From the NCBI GenBank assembly GCA_032718475.1, contig JAUCBJ010006664.1:1-35345 (forward strand): 35,345 bases of DNA, in the 5' to 3' direction. This document shows positions 11,301-19,915 of this stretch, in pieces. This stretch comes from Nemertoderma westbladi (lineage: Eukaryota > Xenacoelomorpha > Nemertodermatida > Nemertodermatidae). Position 1 is the stretch's first letter. Each line of letters begins with the position of its first letter. The position numbers were made by a program, and so were the translations under genes. The notes beneath the pieces are model-generated. The model was given only the letters and a program-made list of their open reading frames with translations. It did not search any database and had not been told where the DNA came from.

Positions 11301-11638
11301 AAGGAGTGGCTGGAGCAGGGTCAATGGAGTTTAAAGGAGGGGGTGGGGCAGGGTCGTCTGAGTTTAAAGGAGTGAGTGGGGCAGGGTTGTCGGAGGTTGA
11401 AGGAGTGGGTGGGGCAGGGTCATTTGAGTTTAAAGGAGTGGGTGGGGCAGGGTCATTTGAGTTTAAAGGACTGAGTGGGGCTGGGTTGTCGGAGGTTGAA
11501 GGAGTGGGTGGGGCAGGGTCATTTGAGTTTAAAGGAGTGGGTGGGGCAGGGTCATTTGAGTTTAAAGGACTGAGTGGGGCTGGGTTGTCGGATGTTGAAG
11601 GAGTGGGTGGGGCAGGGTCGTTGGAGGAGGATAGGGTT
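8395..11638 (+). repeat. 33-bp G-rich minisatellite, array 1 (about 3.2 kb)
   Basis: The unit is of the form GGAGTGGGTGGGGCAGGG followed by TCATTGGAGTTTAAA, 33 bp long with substitutions between units. The first 200 bp (about 8400-8608) uses a 67-bp dimer three times. Later there is a 924-bp higher-order repeat (28 units): 9029-9952 and 9953 to about 10875 look identical. Because 33 is a multiple of three and the common unit lacks stops in one frame, long frames reading G-V-x-G-A-G-x-x-E-F-K appear. They are cut by stops at about 9017, 9653 and 10577. The last two are the same mutation carried in both higher-order copies. I treat it as a satellite, not a gene. Confidence 0.95.
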
Positions 11639-11661
11639 TGGGGGCAAGGTTAACTGCATCT

Positions 11662-12200
11662 GTGGGGCGAGCCACGAAGTTGGCGGAGCCTTAGCGAATT
11701 GACACTGTTAGGGGGTGGGTCAATTTATGCAAATAGTTGTCGTCGTCGTCGTTGTCGTCGTCGTTGTCGTCGTCGTCGTTGTCGTCGTCGTCGTCGTTAC
11801 GATTTTGACATGCTAATAACTTTGTCGGATTTAAAGCTGCCAAGTTGAAAATTTGTAGGTATCAATATGAGCAAAAGTTGAGATTTTTGAGAGACTTTCA
11901 GACACCATCAGTGCAATGGTCTCCCGCTAGAGGGCCACATGTCTAAACATTAAATGCCCTCCCATTTCTTTGCTTTTAATCCGTTTAAGCTGAAACTTGG
12001 CAGATATGTATTAGACCATTAGCTGTGACTTTCAAAGGAGGCGAATCCATCTGCAGTTCTCCAGTCTGCCGCTAGAGGGCCAAAGGTCTGAAAGTGAAAA
12101 CAACTAACGACGACAACTATTTGCATAAATTGACCCACCCCCTAACAGTGTCAATTCGCTAAGGCTTCGCCAACTTCGTGCTGCGCGAAGTCCCCACTTC
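11662..12200. mobile_element. MITE with inverted arms of about 90 bp, only in copy 1
   Basis: The left arm (11662 to about 11750) reads GTGGGGCGAGCCACGAAGTT onward. The right arm (about 12105-12197) is its inverse. About 74 bp of the arms, from CACGAAGTTGGCG to TTGTCGTCGT, match with a single difference. Next to the left arm is a GTC/GTT microsatellite. The interior has no frame, but has two CCGCTAGAGGGC boxes. At the equivalent point in copy 2 (about 21935) the flanking sequence runs through without the element, giving an empty site. The target duplication is unclear because the flanks are GTTGTT-like. Confidence 0.88.
11736..11799. repeat. (GTC/GTT)n microsatellite inside the MITE
   Basis: An imperfect GTC run with interspersed GTT triplets adjoins the left arm of the MITE. 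The right arm has only a short ACGACGAC equivalent, so the run probably expanded after insertion. Confidence 0.9.
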
Positions 12201-12211
12201 GTGTTGATGTT

Positions 12212-12490
12212 ATGCAAACCATGCGTTTATGGCATGACTTATTTGATACATCAGATTTAACTACCACAAATGTTCTTGATATTGTTAAGGAGTTTACATG
12301 GTGCAGCAACTACGCTGAACTTGCAGATTGCATCAGTGAGCAACATGTCACCAATCCGGCATTGAGTAACTGTGACATGGTCTGTGGTGATTCTCAAGAA
12401 GATAAAAACAATCTATGCAATTCTGATAGGCCTAGTGATTCGGAAAATGTTTCTGGTAAAGATGATATGGATGTATTTCCAAGTAACTGA
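12212..12490 (+). other. Open frame downstream of the minisatellite, not recognised (copy 1)
   Basis: A 92-codon ATG frame begins MQTMRLWHDLFDT and ends KDDMDVFPSN. It is acidic near the end and I recognise no domain. The copy-2 equivalent (21913-22218) differs by five replacement and three silent changes and an in-frame 6-bp indel (AGGCCT). The frame is therefore kept in both copies, but the ratio of changes does not show selection. Because the MITE was inserted just upstream here, the frame no longer joins the minisatellite side. It could be a decayed exon, or an unknown element gene, or chance. Confidence 0.3.
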
Positions 12491-13110
12491 ATTTGAATTT
12501 GAGTCAGAATCCGCTTATACAATTTATAGCAAGAAAACGAAACGTAACGTTCTTAATGAATGTCCTTCATGAACCACTTTCAATTGTATATTGTAAATGT
12601 ATATCAAGTTGTTTATCAGGAAAATTTGTCATAAATTATATATTCGAGCGATTCGGGCGCCATTCTGCTTTAAAACACGATTACTAAAGTATTTGATTTC
12701 CAAATTGGCACATTCGACATATATATTCTACTTACTTAAAATTAATCTCTACCTTTTAGGTGACAATGAATTCCTAGTCCCCATTTTGAACCATGCCACA
12801 CATACTGCTGCGTTTGGTCAAAATGTTAAATTAGATCACAAAATATTAATTACATTGTAGATTCCAGTCCCCACATTGAACAACAGCACCCATACTACAA
12901 CGTGTGTTTGGAATGTTATATTAACTGTATGGAAAAGGGGACACTTGAAACTATCGCATTATACTGGGGTCAGTGAAATTTTCAAAACTCAAACACAAAT
13001 TTACACACGTATTTGACAGGTTTGGGTGGAACAGGGGACATCGCCGAAATGATCCGAAATTTTCAGAATCCATTAATTTTAGTACGTAGATTCCATTTTT
13101 GATATCATTT
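12491..13110. other. Right flank of copy 1, non-coding
   Basis: AT-rich sequence shared with 22219-22900. Copy 2 has extra sequence near 22375-22448. No coding or RNA signal is seen. Confidence 0.5.
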
Positions 13111-13198
13111 CATTCCGGGGACGTCCCCGGATTGTAGATCGTCCCCGGTTTGTCGCTGTGTATTCATGCAATTGTCCCCTGTTTGAACCAGTTCACCT

Positions 13199-13200
<2 letters not shown>
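13111..13200. repeat. GTCCCCGG motif with perfect palindrome, right instance in copy 1
   Basis: It contains the perfect 16-bp palindrome CCGGGGACGTCCCCGG (13115-13130), then two more GTCCCC boxes, and runs into the CA tract. It is a direct repeat of the block at 6238-6330. Confidence 0.85.

Positions 13201-13226
<26 letters not shown>
13199..13226. repeat. (AC)14 microsatellite at the right edge of copy 1
   Basis: A pure AC run. Homology with copy 2 stops here. To its right the sequence is TTCTGCAAATCG and belongs to the middle segment. Confidence 0.95.
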
Positions 13227-13230
<4 letters not shown>

Positions 13231-13673
13231 CTGCAAATCGTATATTATCCTAACACCAACACATTTACGTTTTTTACGCGACAGTACTAACACCTAATGA
13301 CACTGATTTAATTGTGCTAACACAACCAGTTCAATGAATGACCGCTAGTAGTGCACACCACACATCAATTCCCCTAACAGGGTAATAACTAGTGTTTAAA
13401 TTGCCGGCTTCTGAACATTCATTAAGGAAATCTGTATAAAAGCAATATTGGCTGGAATATATGACTATAATTTAATTTCTAGAATACAACTATTGTGCTA
13501 ACAACAACCAATAGTAGTATGCTGATAGCAACTACTGACAACTAAATGCGGTGTAATATAATATGCAATACTGCACATCGCATTATAGCAAAATTAATGC
13601 AACATTTATTTCCTACGAGATTGACACCGGAATTATCAGTTATTCTGTTAGCCGAAGTAATGAAAGAAGTGGG

Positions 13674-13719
13674 GTGCTGCACTGTGCTGCACTACTGTGC
13701 TGCACTACTGTGCTGCACT
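13674..13719. repeat. Short tandem repeat TGCTGCACTACTG
   Basis: Four units of about 10-13 bp (TGCTGCAC plus a TACTG spacer) lie in a row. It is too short for other interpretation. Confidence 0.85.
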
Positions 13720-14120
13720 AACAGACACAAATGTCGCGTTAGCTCCATGCGCGTTAGATCCCACCGAATTAGATACCACTGCAATGCCTGTCATTAAGTC
13801 TTGCGTCGTTAGGTTTCGCCGTATTTTGCAGAAATAATTTGTACTTACTGTATATTTGCAGCTGATTTCTAGTATAAATAAGTATAACCAGAGTTATTGA
13901 CTTTCGTTTTTTGTTTTGGTTAAAATAACATGTTGGTGGACCTATCGCTGCATGACCTTATGACACAGAAACATCGCGCTAGACTTAAAGCAGAAGGTCT
14001 TACTACACTGGAATTTATATTTACGCTCTTCACACTGTACTGTAGTTCAGTTATTAGGAAGCGCAATATTAGCCAGATAAAATACACACTCACCAATATT
14101 GGTTACACCTTGCCATATAA

Positions 14121-14656
14121 TTGATTACACTGTAGTTCAGTTGTTAGCACAATATTAGTTAGCCAGATAATATAAACACACACTCACCAATATTGGTTAC
14201 ACCTTATCATATAATTGATTACACTGTAGTACAGTTAGCACAATATTACTTAGCCAGATATACACACAGACACCAATATTTGTTACACCTTGTTATATAA
14301 TTGATTACACTGTAATTCAGTTGTTAGCACAATATTAGTTAGCCAGATGATATAAACACACACTCACCAATATTGGTTACACCTTATCATATAATTGATT
14401 ACACTGTAGTACAGTTAGCACAATATTACTTAGCCAGATAATATACACACAGACACCAATATTTGTTACACCTTGATATATAATTGATTACACTGTAGTT
14501 CAGTTGTTAGCACAATAAGGGTTAGCCAGATAATATAAACACACACTCGCTAATATTGGTTACACCTTGTCATATAATTGATTGCGCTGTAGTTTAGTTG
14601 TTAGCACAATATTAGTTAGTCAGATAATATAAATCCACACTCGCTAATATTGGTTA
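14121..14656. repeat. 94/86-bp tandem array, left part
   Basis: TTGATTACACTGTAG-type starts are found at 14121, 14215, 14301, 14395, 14484 and 14578, giving spacings of 94, 86, 94, 89 and 94 bp. Two unit types alternate: A with GTTCAGTTGTTAGCAC and B with GTACAGTTAGCAC and GACACCAATATTTG. The real period is therefore a dimer of about 180 bp. The array resumes after the LINE at 16157. Confidence 0.92.
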
Positions 14657-16156
14657 CTACTACTACTAGAATCGGCATGCTGCATTACAGCTGCATTTTT
14701 AAGAATGCTGTGCCGGCTTATCGACAACTCCCTATCACCCATGACATTTGCTAGATCATCCGCATCTTCAAGGCCAGTGTCCTTTAAGATGCGTCTCAAG
14801 AAAGTCATGGGCTTGTCCACCATGCTTATTCACTCCATGAGGCTGCCAAAGTACAAGATTATGCACTGGCTGGTCCTCACGGCGATAGCAATGTCCTGCA
14901 AAGCGGAGGCGATTTTGTTCTAGTGTCAAGCTTGGGGGAACCAATGAGACACCTCCAATGTTATATAGTGTCTGGTTGGAGATGTGTGCATTGTACTTGA
15001 CACAATGAACCCGGCGTAGCATTCTTGTGAAAGTGCCATCCAGAGATTTCGTGTCCTCCGCAGTTAGAGCCCAGCATGGACTCCCATAGAGGAGTACTGG
15101 AACTACTGCTCCTCTAAATAATCGGACCTTAAGTGTCCGATTAATTCTCGGTGACTTCCAAATCCTGGAAAGCCTATTAAAGGTTGCCCATGCCTTTCCC
15201 TTACGTATTCGTAGGTCCTCATCTGACTTCCGGATACATGATCCCAGGTAACAGAAGTCATCCACATGCTCAAGCATACCATCTTTTGAGCTTATGCTCA
15301 TCCGATCAGAGACTTGCTGAGGACTTTCAAAGTTAACTGTCAAAATTTTGGTCTTTCTGGAGTTAATAAAAAGACACTAGAAGCAGCATGATCTAATGAG
15401 CTGAGGAGCCGTTGGGCTCCCTCTAGTGATTCTGAGAGTACTCCTAAGTCATCAGCAAAGTCTAGATCAGTTAGGTACTTGGCAGGATTTCCTCGACTTC
15501 TGGAGCCAGTAGGTGGAGTTATCAGCACCCCATCATCATTATGATGATCTAAGGACATGCGTAGAACATAGTCAACAACAATTATTAACAAGAATGGTGC
15601 AATTGTGTCTCCATGGAGGACGCCCTATAACACTTCAAATGGTTCTGTGTCACCGTCAACAGTAGACACAAATGTTGTCGAACCATCGTATACTGATCGG
15701 ATTGCTGCAATAATTTCATCAGGAATCCCATATAATGAAAGTATGCTGAACATACGTGAGCGAGAGACTGATTCAAAGGCCTTGAAGAAGTCAACAAAGA
15801 TAACAGCCAGATGCCTGTCTTTCTTTTTTGATAACTCTTCAATTATCCTTCTAAGTGCCAAAATGGGCTCCATGGTCCCACGACCTTTACGGAACCCATT
15901 CTGATTTCCACGGAGCAGTCTCTCAATGGGATCCCTGATGCGATTAAATAGAATTCTATTGTATAGCTTTGCAGCAATCGAGATCAATGAGATTCCCCGA
16001 AAAGAACCATAGAGTGTTAGGTTGCCCTTCTTGGGACCTGCACCAACTTATTTGTTTTCATTTCTTGTGGGACTCTTGTTGTTCGGTACATGTCTACTAT
16101 GATGGGATAGATGAGCTTTAAACACTCAGGTATTTTAAAGAACTAGAACTAGCTCT
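14657..16156 (-). mobile_element. 5'-truncated LINE insertion with (TAG)n tail
   Basis: On the minus strand the element starts inside the RT domain near 16156 and ends at 14657 in five TAG triplets. It is flanked by TAATATTGGTTA on both sides (14645-14656 and 16157-16168), a 12-bp candidate target-site duplication. That 12-mer also occurs in every unit of the host array, so part of the match is expected anyway. A microsatellite-like tail is typical of several APE-type LINE clades. Its reading frame is described separately. Confidence 0.88.
14700..16150 (-). pseudogene. LINE reverse transcriptase (RT and C-terminal region), frame-disrupted
   Basis: Reading leftwards, the remnant first shows the RT entry region around VPQEMKTNKLVQV, then FRGISLISIAAKLYNRIL and the fingers motif NQNGFRKGRGT. 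The palm motif A follows (FVDFFKAFESV), then motif B (GVLHGDTIAPFL) and motif C (DLDFADDLGVLS), so the catalytic aspartates are kept. The C-terminal block contains FCYLGSCI, PVLLYGSPCWAL and LRFAGHCYR. It is broken by a frameshift near 16.04 kb, by TAG replacing the usual CAG of motif B at 15625-15627, by a frameshift near 15345, and by another near 14.79 kb. After that one the frame ends in the serine run coded by the TAG tail. It cannot make a full protein. The clade (RTE- or I-like) is not certain. Confidence 0.9.
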
Positions 16157-16440
16157 TAATATTGGTTACACCTTGTCATATAATTGATTACACTGTAGTT
16201 CAGTTGTTAGCCCAATAAGGGTTAGCCAGATAATATACACACACTCGCTAATATTGGTTACACCTTGTCATATAATTAATTGCGCTGTAGTTTAGTTGTT
16301 AGCACAATATTAGTTAGCCAGATAATATAAACACACACTCGCTAATATTGGTTACACCTTGTCATATAATTGATTACACTATAGTTCAGTTGTTAGCACA
16401 ATGTTAGTTAGCCAGATTATATAGGTACACACTCGTCAAT
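16157..16440. repeat. 94/86-bp tandem array, right part
   Basis: The array split by the LINE continues with unit starts at about 16184, 16275 and 16370. Here all units are of the A type, with variants such as TTGCGCTGTAGTTTAG that also occur just left of the LINE. Confidence 0.9.
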
Positions 16441-16623
16441 ATTTGTTTTATTATAGATACATTTAATTTTAGATGTTAGATGAAAAATAGTTTGCCACCC
16501 ATTTGATACGACTACAGCTTTATTAACTTTATGAAATGTATCTAACATTAGAATTGTTACACACATATGTGAATTTTTGGAATCTAAAAGACCTATTATC
16601 CAATACATGGAAATGATACATGA

Positions 16624-16757
16624 TACACCTAACAGTAATCTTATGGAAACAACACACCTAACAGTAATCGGGTGGAAATAGTACACCTACACCTAACAGT
16701 AATCGGGTGGAAGCGATACACCTAACAGTAAACGGGTGGAAGCGACACACCTAACAT
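16624..16757. repeat. About 29-bp tandem repeat ACACCTAACAGTAATCGGGT
   Basis: Five units start near 16625, 16654, 16689, 16718 and 16747, of the form ACACCTAACAGTAATCGGGT plus GGAAGCGAT. The last unit is partial. The CCTAAC word matches the ends of the middle segment. Confidence 0.88.
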
Positions 16758-16981
16758 GTATATTTACAATATATTCACATTGCAGCTGCATGGGGGCGCA
16801 AGATAAAAAAACACACTGAAAATTTATCTGGCAAATTAAATTCACCTAACATAGCTTGAAACTTCGCGAGATGATTTTTTTCGTAATTTGAGACAACTGT
16901 TAGCGGAAAGTGTTAGCACAATTGCGAAGTTAGCACAATGATTGTGGGAATCTGGCGAAATGTTAGGTGTATTACGCGTTT

Positions 16982-16982
<1 letters not shown>

Positions 16983-17060
<78 letters not shown>
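16983..17060. repeat. (CA)39 microsatellite at the left edge of copy 2
   Basis: A pure CA run of 78 bases stands before CCCCTCTTTGTACAACCC, as in copy 1 but almost three times longer. It produces spurious Thr-His and Cys-Val open frames. Confidence 0.97.
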
Positions 17061-17063
<3 letters not shown>

Positions 17064-17930
17064 CTCTTTGTACAACCCCCATTCTGGGGACCGTTATTTC
17101 TATCGGTCGGTTCTGGGGTCGATATTGATTCCCTTATAACTTCTTTATTCTTGGTTTAAATTAAATTATTTTGGCACCAATAGACTCAGGAGACCATTTT
17201 ACGTCATTCTATTGTTTCAAAATTTATCAACTCTAAAGATTGCTAATTTGTTACTCATAGGTTGAACTGGGGTCCTCAAACATACACATTTCACTGGTGT
17301 GTTTAAGTTTTTCTCCAATCACGACCCGGTCCCCAGTGTGATTGAGCACATTTCAGGTAGAGTTTACACAATCATTATTAACTCTACCGAATGTTAAACA
17401 TTTAACAATGTGCAGCGTGTCAGACAATATGTGATTGGATAACAAATAATGTTCTGGAATATTCTTGAGAAATAGAAAGGGTTCAATGTGCAGGCAGCCA
17501 TAATCTTCAAACCCTTGTATTCGTAACTAACTCTGCAATATGATTTTGATGTGAGGAAACAATACGTAGATTTCATTTTGCTACCAATTTTAACTAAATA
17601 TTTTAATATTTTTATTGCTATTTGTGATAATAATCAAAATAACCAATGAACTTGAAATTAATAATTAACTAAACCTAAGAAACATTCATTTAATTTCGCA
17701 GTATGTAGTGCCTAATAATAGTATATTATTGACTACATGATGTTCGTAACATTAATACAGTCGATAATATAGTTAAATGCTTTAATTCTGATTTTCTTAA
17801 TATATAAGAAGAAAACAATACATGTATTATTTCGTTTCTAAAATTTATATTTTAATAAGCGATTCATTTATTTCATACTGATTATGGAGAAAAAATGATG
17901 TTGATGTAGATTGCATTTTAGCTACTAATT

Positions 17931-18015
17931 CACTCCGGGGACGTCCCCGGATTGTTGATCGTCCCCGGTTTGACGTTGTGTATTCATGCAATTGTCCCCG
18001 GTATGAATCAGGTAC
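17931..18015. repeat. GTCCCCGG motif with perfect palindrome, left instance in copy 2
   Basis: The palindrome CCGGGGACGTCCCCGG is perfect at 17935-17950, while the matching site in copy 1 (6243) is mutated. That suggests the palindrome is the ancestral form. Two further GTCCCCGG boxes follow. Confidence 0.82.
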
Positions 18016-18184
18016 AACGTAATCATGTGTAATCCGTATCCGTATGTAATGTATATTTTTGAATACATATGATTGCATGAACATATCAAGTAGGATTGGG
18101 TACTAAGCAAGTTAAATTCTTTAGTACTACAGTAAATACATAAAAATGAAAACATACGATACGTTGGCCTAGGTATTATTTTAA

Positions 18185-19414
18185 GGCCCCGCGGTAGCGC
18201 TACATGGACATGATTTTTATATTGCCTTGTTAGAGCAACTTCTCATTGTCAGAAACGACCATAACTTGGTATGAAGGTCAATGGAAGATTTGTAATTATG
18301 AATAAAAATAAAAAATTCAAATTTTTCAAAAATTTGGAAAAATATTAACAAATATTGACAAATTTTTGGACAAAAATCCAAAAACCTTCATCAGATTCAA
18401 TCTTGAGTATTTTCCTTTCTAATTTTTCAAATCGCATCAAAAATGTATGCTCTTTCGATATCTCGAAGCAAAATTTCAAAAATTAATTAACAATTGTCAT
18501 TTTGGTGCTGTTTTTTGTTTTGTTTATTGTTTAATTTTGACAAATTAAAAATTATAAATATTTTATTCAATTTTGGCCAATTATTTCCTTATTGGAATAA
18601 AACAATCAGAATTCGAGATCGAGATATCTGAAGAGAGAGCACATCAGAGAACCCCTCTGAGCAAAATTTTTGAAATTTTATTGAAAATTGAATTGTCTGA
18701 AGCTATTTTTATGCAAAAAAAAACCATTCCGAGATAATTGCCTTTAAAATTTGAACCTTCCCGCGCAAAAATTGTCTGTTAATATGTGAGAAAGTTTGTC
18801 AATATATAGGTATCAACAAGAAAGCATAAACCATGCTAAAAATTTTGCTATGGGGGTATTCCTGGTAGCTGATTTCATTTCTGAGGTCAGTTTTCAATTT
18901 TAATGAAATCTAGTTTGTCTGAATGTTTGTCTGTCGGTCTTTCTGACCATCCGACTTATCTGTCTGTCAAATATTAGAAAAAGGCACAGCATTGAGCTAA
19001 AAGTTTAGCTATAGGGGTTTTCCTGGTCGCAGAATTTATTTCGAGTGTCAATTTTAACATTTGATGACTTCCAAATTGTCTGTTTCGCTGTCAGACTGTC
19101 GGTTATATTTTGACAGACAGACTGATAGGCATACAGACAGAACCGACGAGGGCAAATTTGATTAATGACATCAGAAATGAAGTCACCGACCACGAAAACC
19201 CACACAGGGAATTTTATTAGACAAATCGTATGTTTTTTATTGACGGACAGACATACTGACGGACAAACCGACAGTAAAACGGACAGACAGCAATATCTCG
19301 AGAAATAGGACAGATCTTGCTAAGCGGTTTTCAAATTTGGAATCTTGATAAATCTGCTCTAGATGAAATTAAAAAATTTTTGAAAAAAATTATTGAAGTA
19401 GTGCTACCGGGGCC
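18185..19414. mobile_element. TTAA-flanked inverted-repeat transposon, copy 2
   Basis: TTAA stands on both sides (18181-18184 and 19415-19418). The left end carries an extra CG (GGCCCCGCGGTAGCGCTAC) and the right end one change (GTAGTGCTACCGGGGCC). It was present before the unit duplicated, since it occupies the same site in both copies. It is about 190 bp shorter overall because sequence corresponding to 7605-7870 is missing. No transposase frame is seen. Confidence 0.87.
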
Positions 19415-19489
19415 TTAAGTGTTTTTCTCTAATTCTCTAATTATATCAACTTCGTACAGTTCTAGAAAAATTGTTATAGGATCAAAAAG

Positions 19490-19729
19490 TTGAACTTTCT
19501 TGGTTATGCCTGGGATTCACAATTTCAAGTTAAGTGCAAACAAGTTTCTATGTATAAAGTTGATATAATTGGAGAAAATTATAAACATACTTATAAGAAA
19601 GATGCACTTTATAGCGTTATGACATTTTATAACACTCACTTCGTTCAGATAATAAACACACTCTGGCCGACCTCTAAAAAGTGCTACTTTTTACAAAGTG
19701 TATTAATAGTAAATGAAATCAATGTATAA
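19490..19729 (+). other. AT-rich open frame shared by both copies, not recognised (copy 2)
   Basis: A 79-codon equivalent of the frame at 7969-8199, again without ATG. The changes versus copy 1 include Glu to Asp, Arg to His and Asn to Tyr. The frame's upstream extension, open in copy 1, is interrupted here by a 1-bp length difference and a TAG. No domain is recognised. Confidence 0.22.
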
Positions 19730-19755
19730 AATAATTGTAAATACATGGATGTTAA

Positions 19756-19915
19756 CTTGTTTATGGGGTTGAAAAGGAAGGAGAAAAGGTATTGAATACA
19801 AGAAGAAGAAGGAGGAATAACACGGAAGTTATCAAATCTTACCCAAAAAGAAGCAGAGCAACTAGAAGATTGGACAATAAAGAAGAGTTACAGAGAGATA
19901 TTGAAGTGCCTAAGT
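19756..19915 (+). other. Basic open stretch that runs into minisatellite 2
   Basis: The frame reads through an arginine-rich stretch (NTRRRRRNNTEVIKSYPKR) into the 33-bp repeats without a stop, continuing to 20094. In copy 1 the same sequence (8283-8393) ends in a TAA before the repeats. The four differences between copies in this stretch are all replacement changes. It resembles a nuclear-localisation-like segment, but there is no ATG and no evidence of expression. Confidence 0.2.

Larger units (their letters stand above)
5345..13226 (+). repeat. Duplicated unit, copy 1 (7.9 kb)
   Basis: Homology to 16983-23055 begins at the CA tract and ends at the next CA tract. The order of landmarks is identical: CA tract, GTCCCCGG motif, TTAA transposon, AT-rich open frame, G-rich 33-bp minisatellite, second open frame, GTCCCCGG motif, CA tract. 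By-eye divergence in the frames and flanks is roughly 2-4%. Copy 1 has a longer minisatellite, about 260 bp extra near 7605-7870, and an added MITE at 11662-12200. Confidence 0.93.
13227..16982. repeat. Middle segment rich in TTAGC / CCTAAC repeats
   Basis: This 3.75-kb segment is not shared by the flanking copies. It contains words such as CCTAACA and TGTTAGCACAAT throughout, a 94/86-bp tandem array, a 29-bp array and a LINE insertion. Its ends are loosely inverted: TGCAAATCGTATATTATCCTAACA at the left, and TGCAAACGCGTAATACACCTAACA when the right end is reversed. It is edged by CA tracts on both sides. Whether it is a separate insertion is inference. Confidence 0.5.

Noticed and set aside
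8395-11638. CRISPR-like array
   Set aside because: Units are contiguous variants of one 33-bp sequence, without constant repeats alternating with unique spacers. The context is a eukaryote with no cas-like genes.
8615-11653. Long glycine-rich open frames as a real structural protein gene
   Set aside because: The unit is 33 bp, so any stop-free unit gives a long frame. Real stops and a shared TAA in amplified blocks, no start context, and no splice signals support a satellite reading instead.
13105-13293. GTCCCCGG block read as a conserved short peptide on the minus strand
   Set aside because: All four instances are recent copies of the same DNA. The palindrome explains the conservation better than coding does.
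16157-16757. Interstitial telomere sequence because of CCTAAC/TTAGC words
   Set aside because: The words are spread within 94-bp and 29-bp units and are never in the contiguous 6-bp register of telomeric repeats.
16842-17159. Poly Cys-Val and Thr-His frames over CA tracts
   Set aside because: They are direct translations of a dinucleotide repeat.
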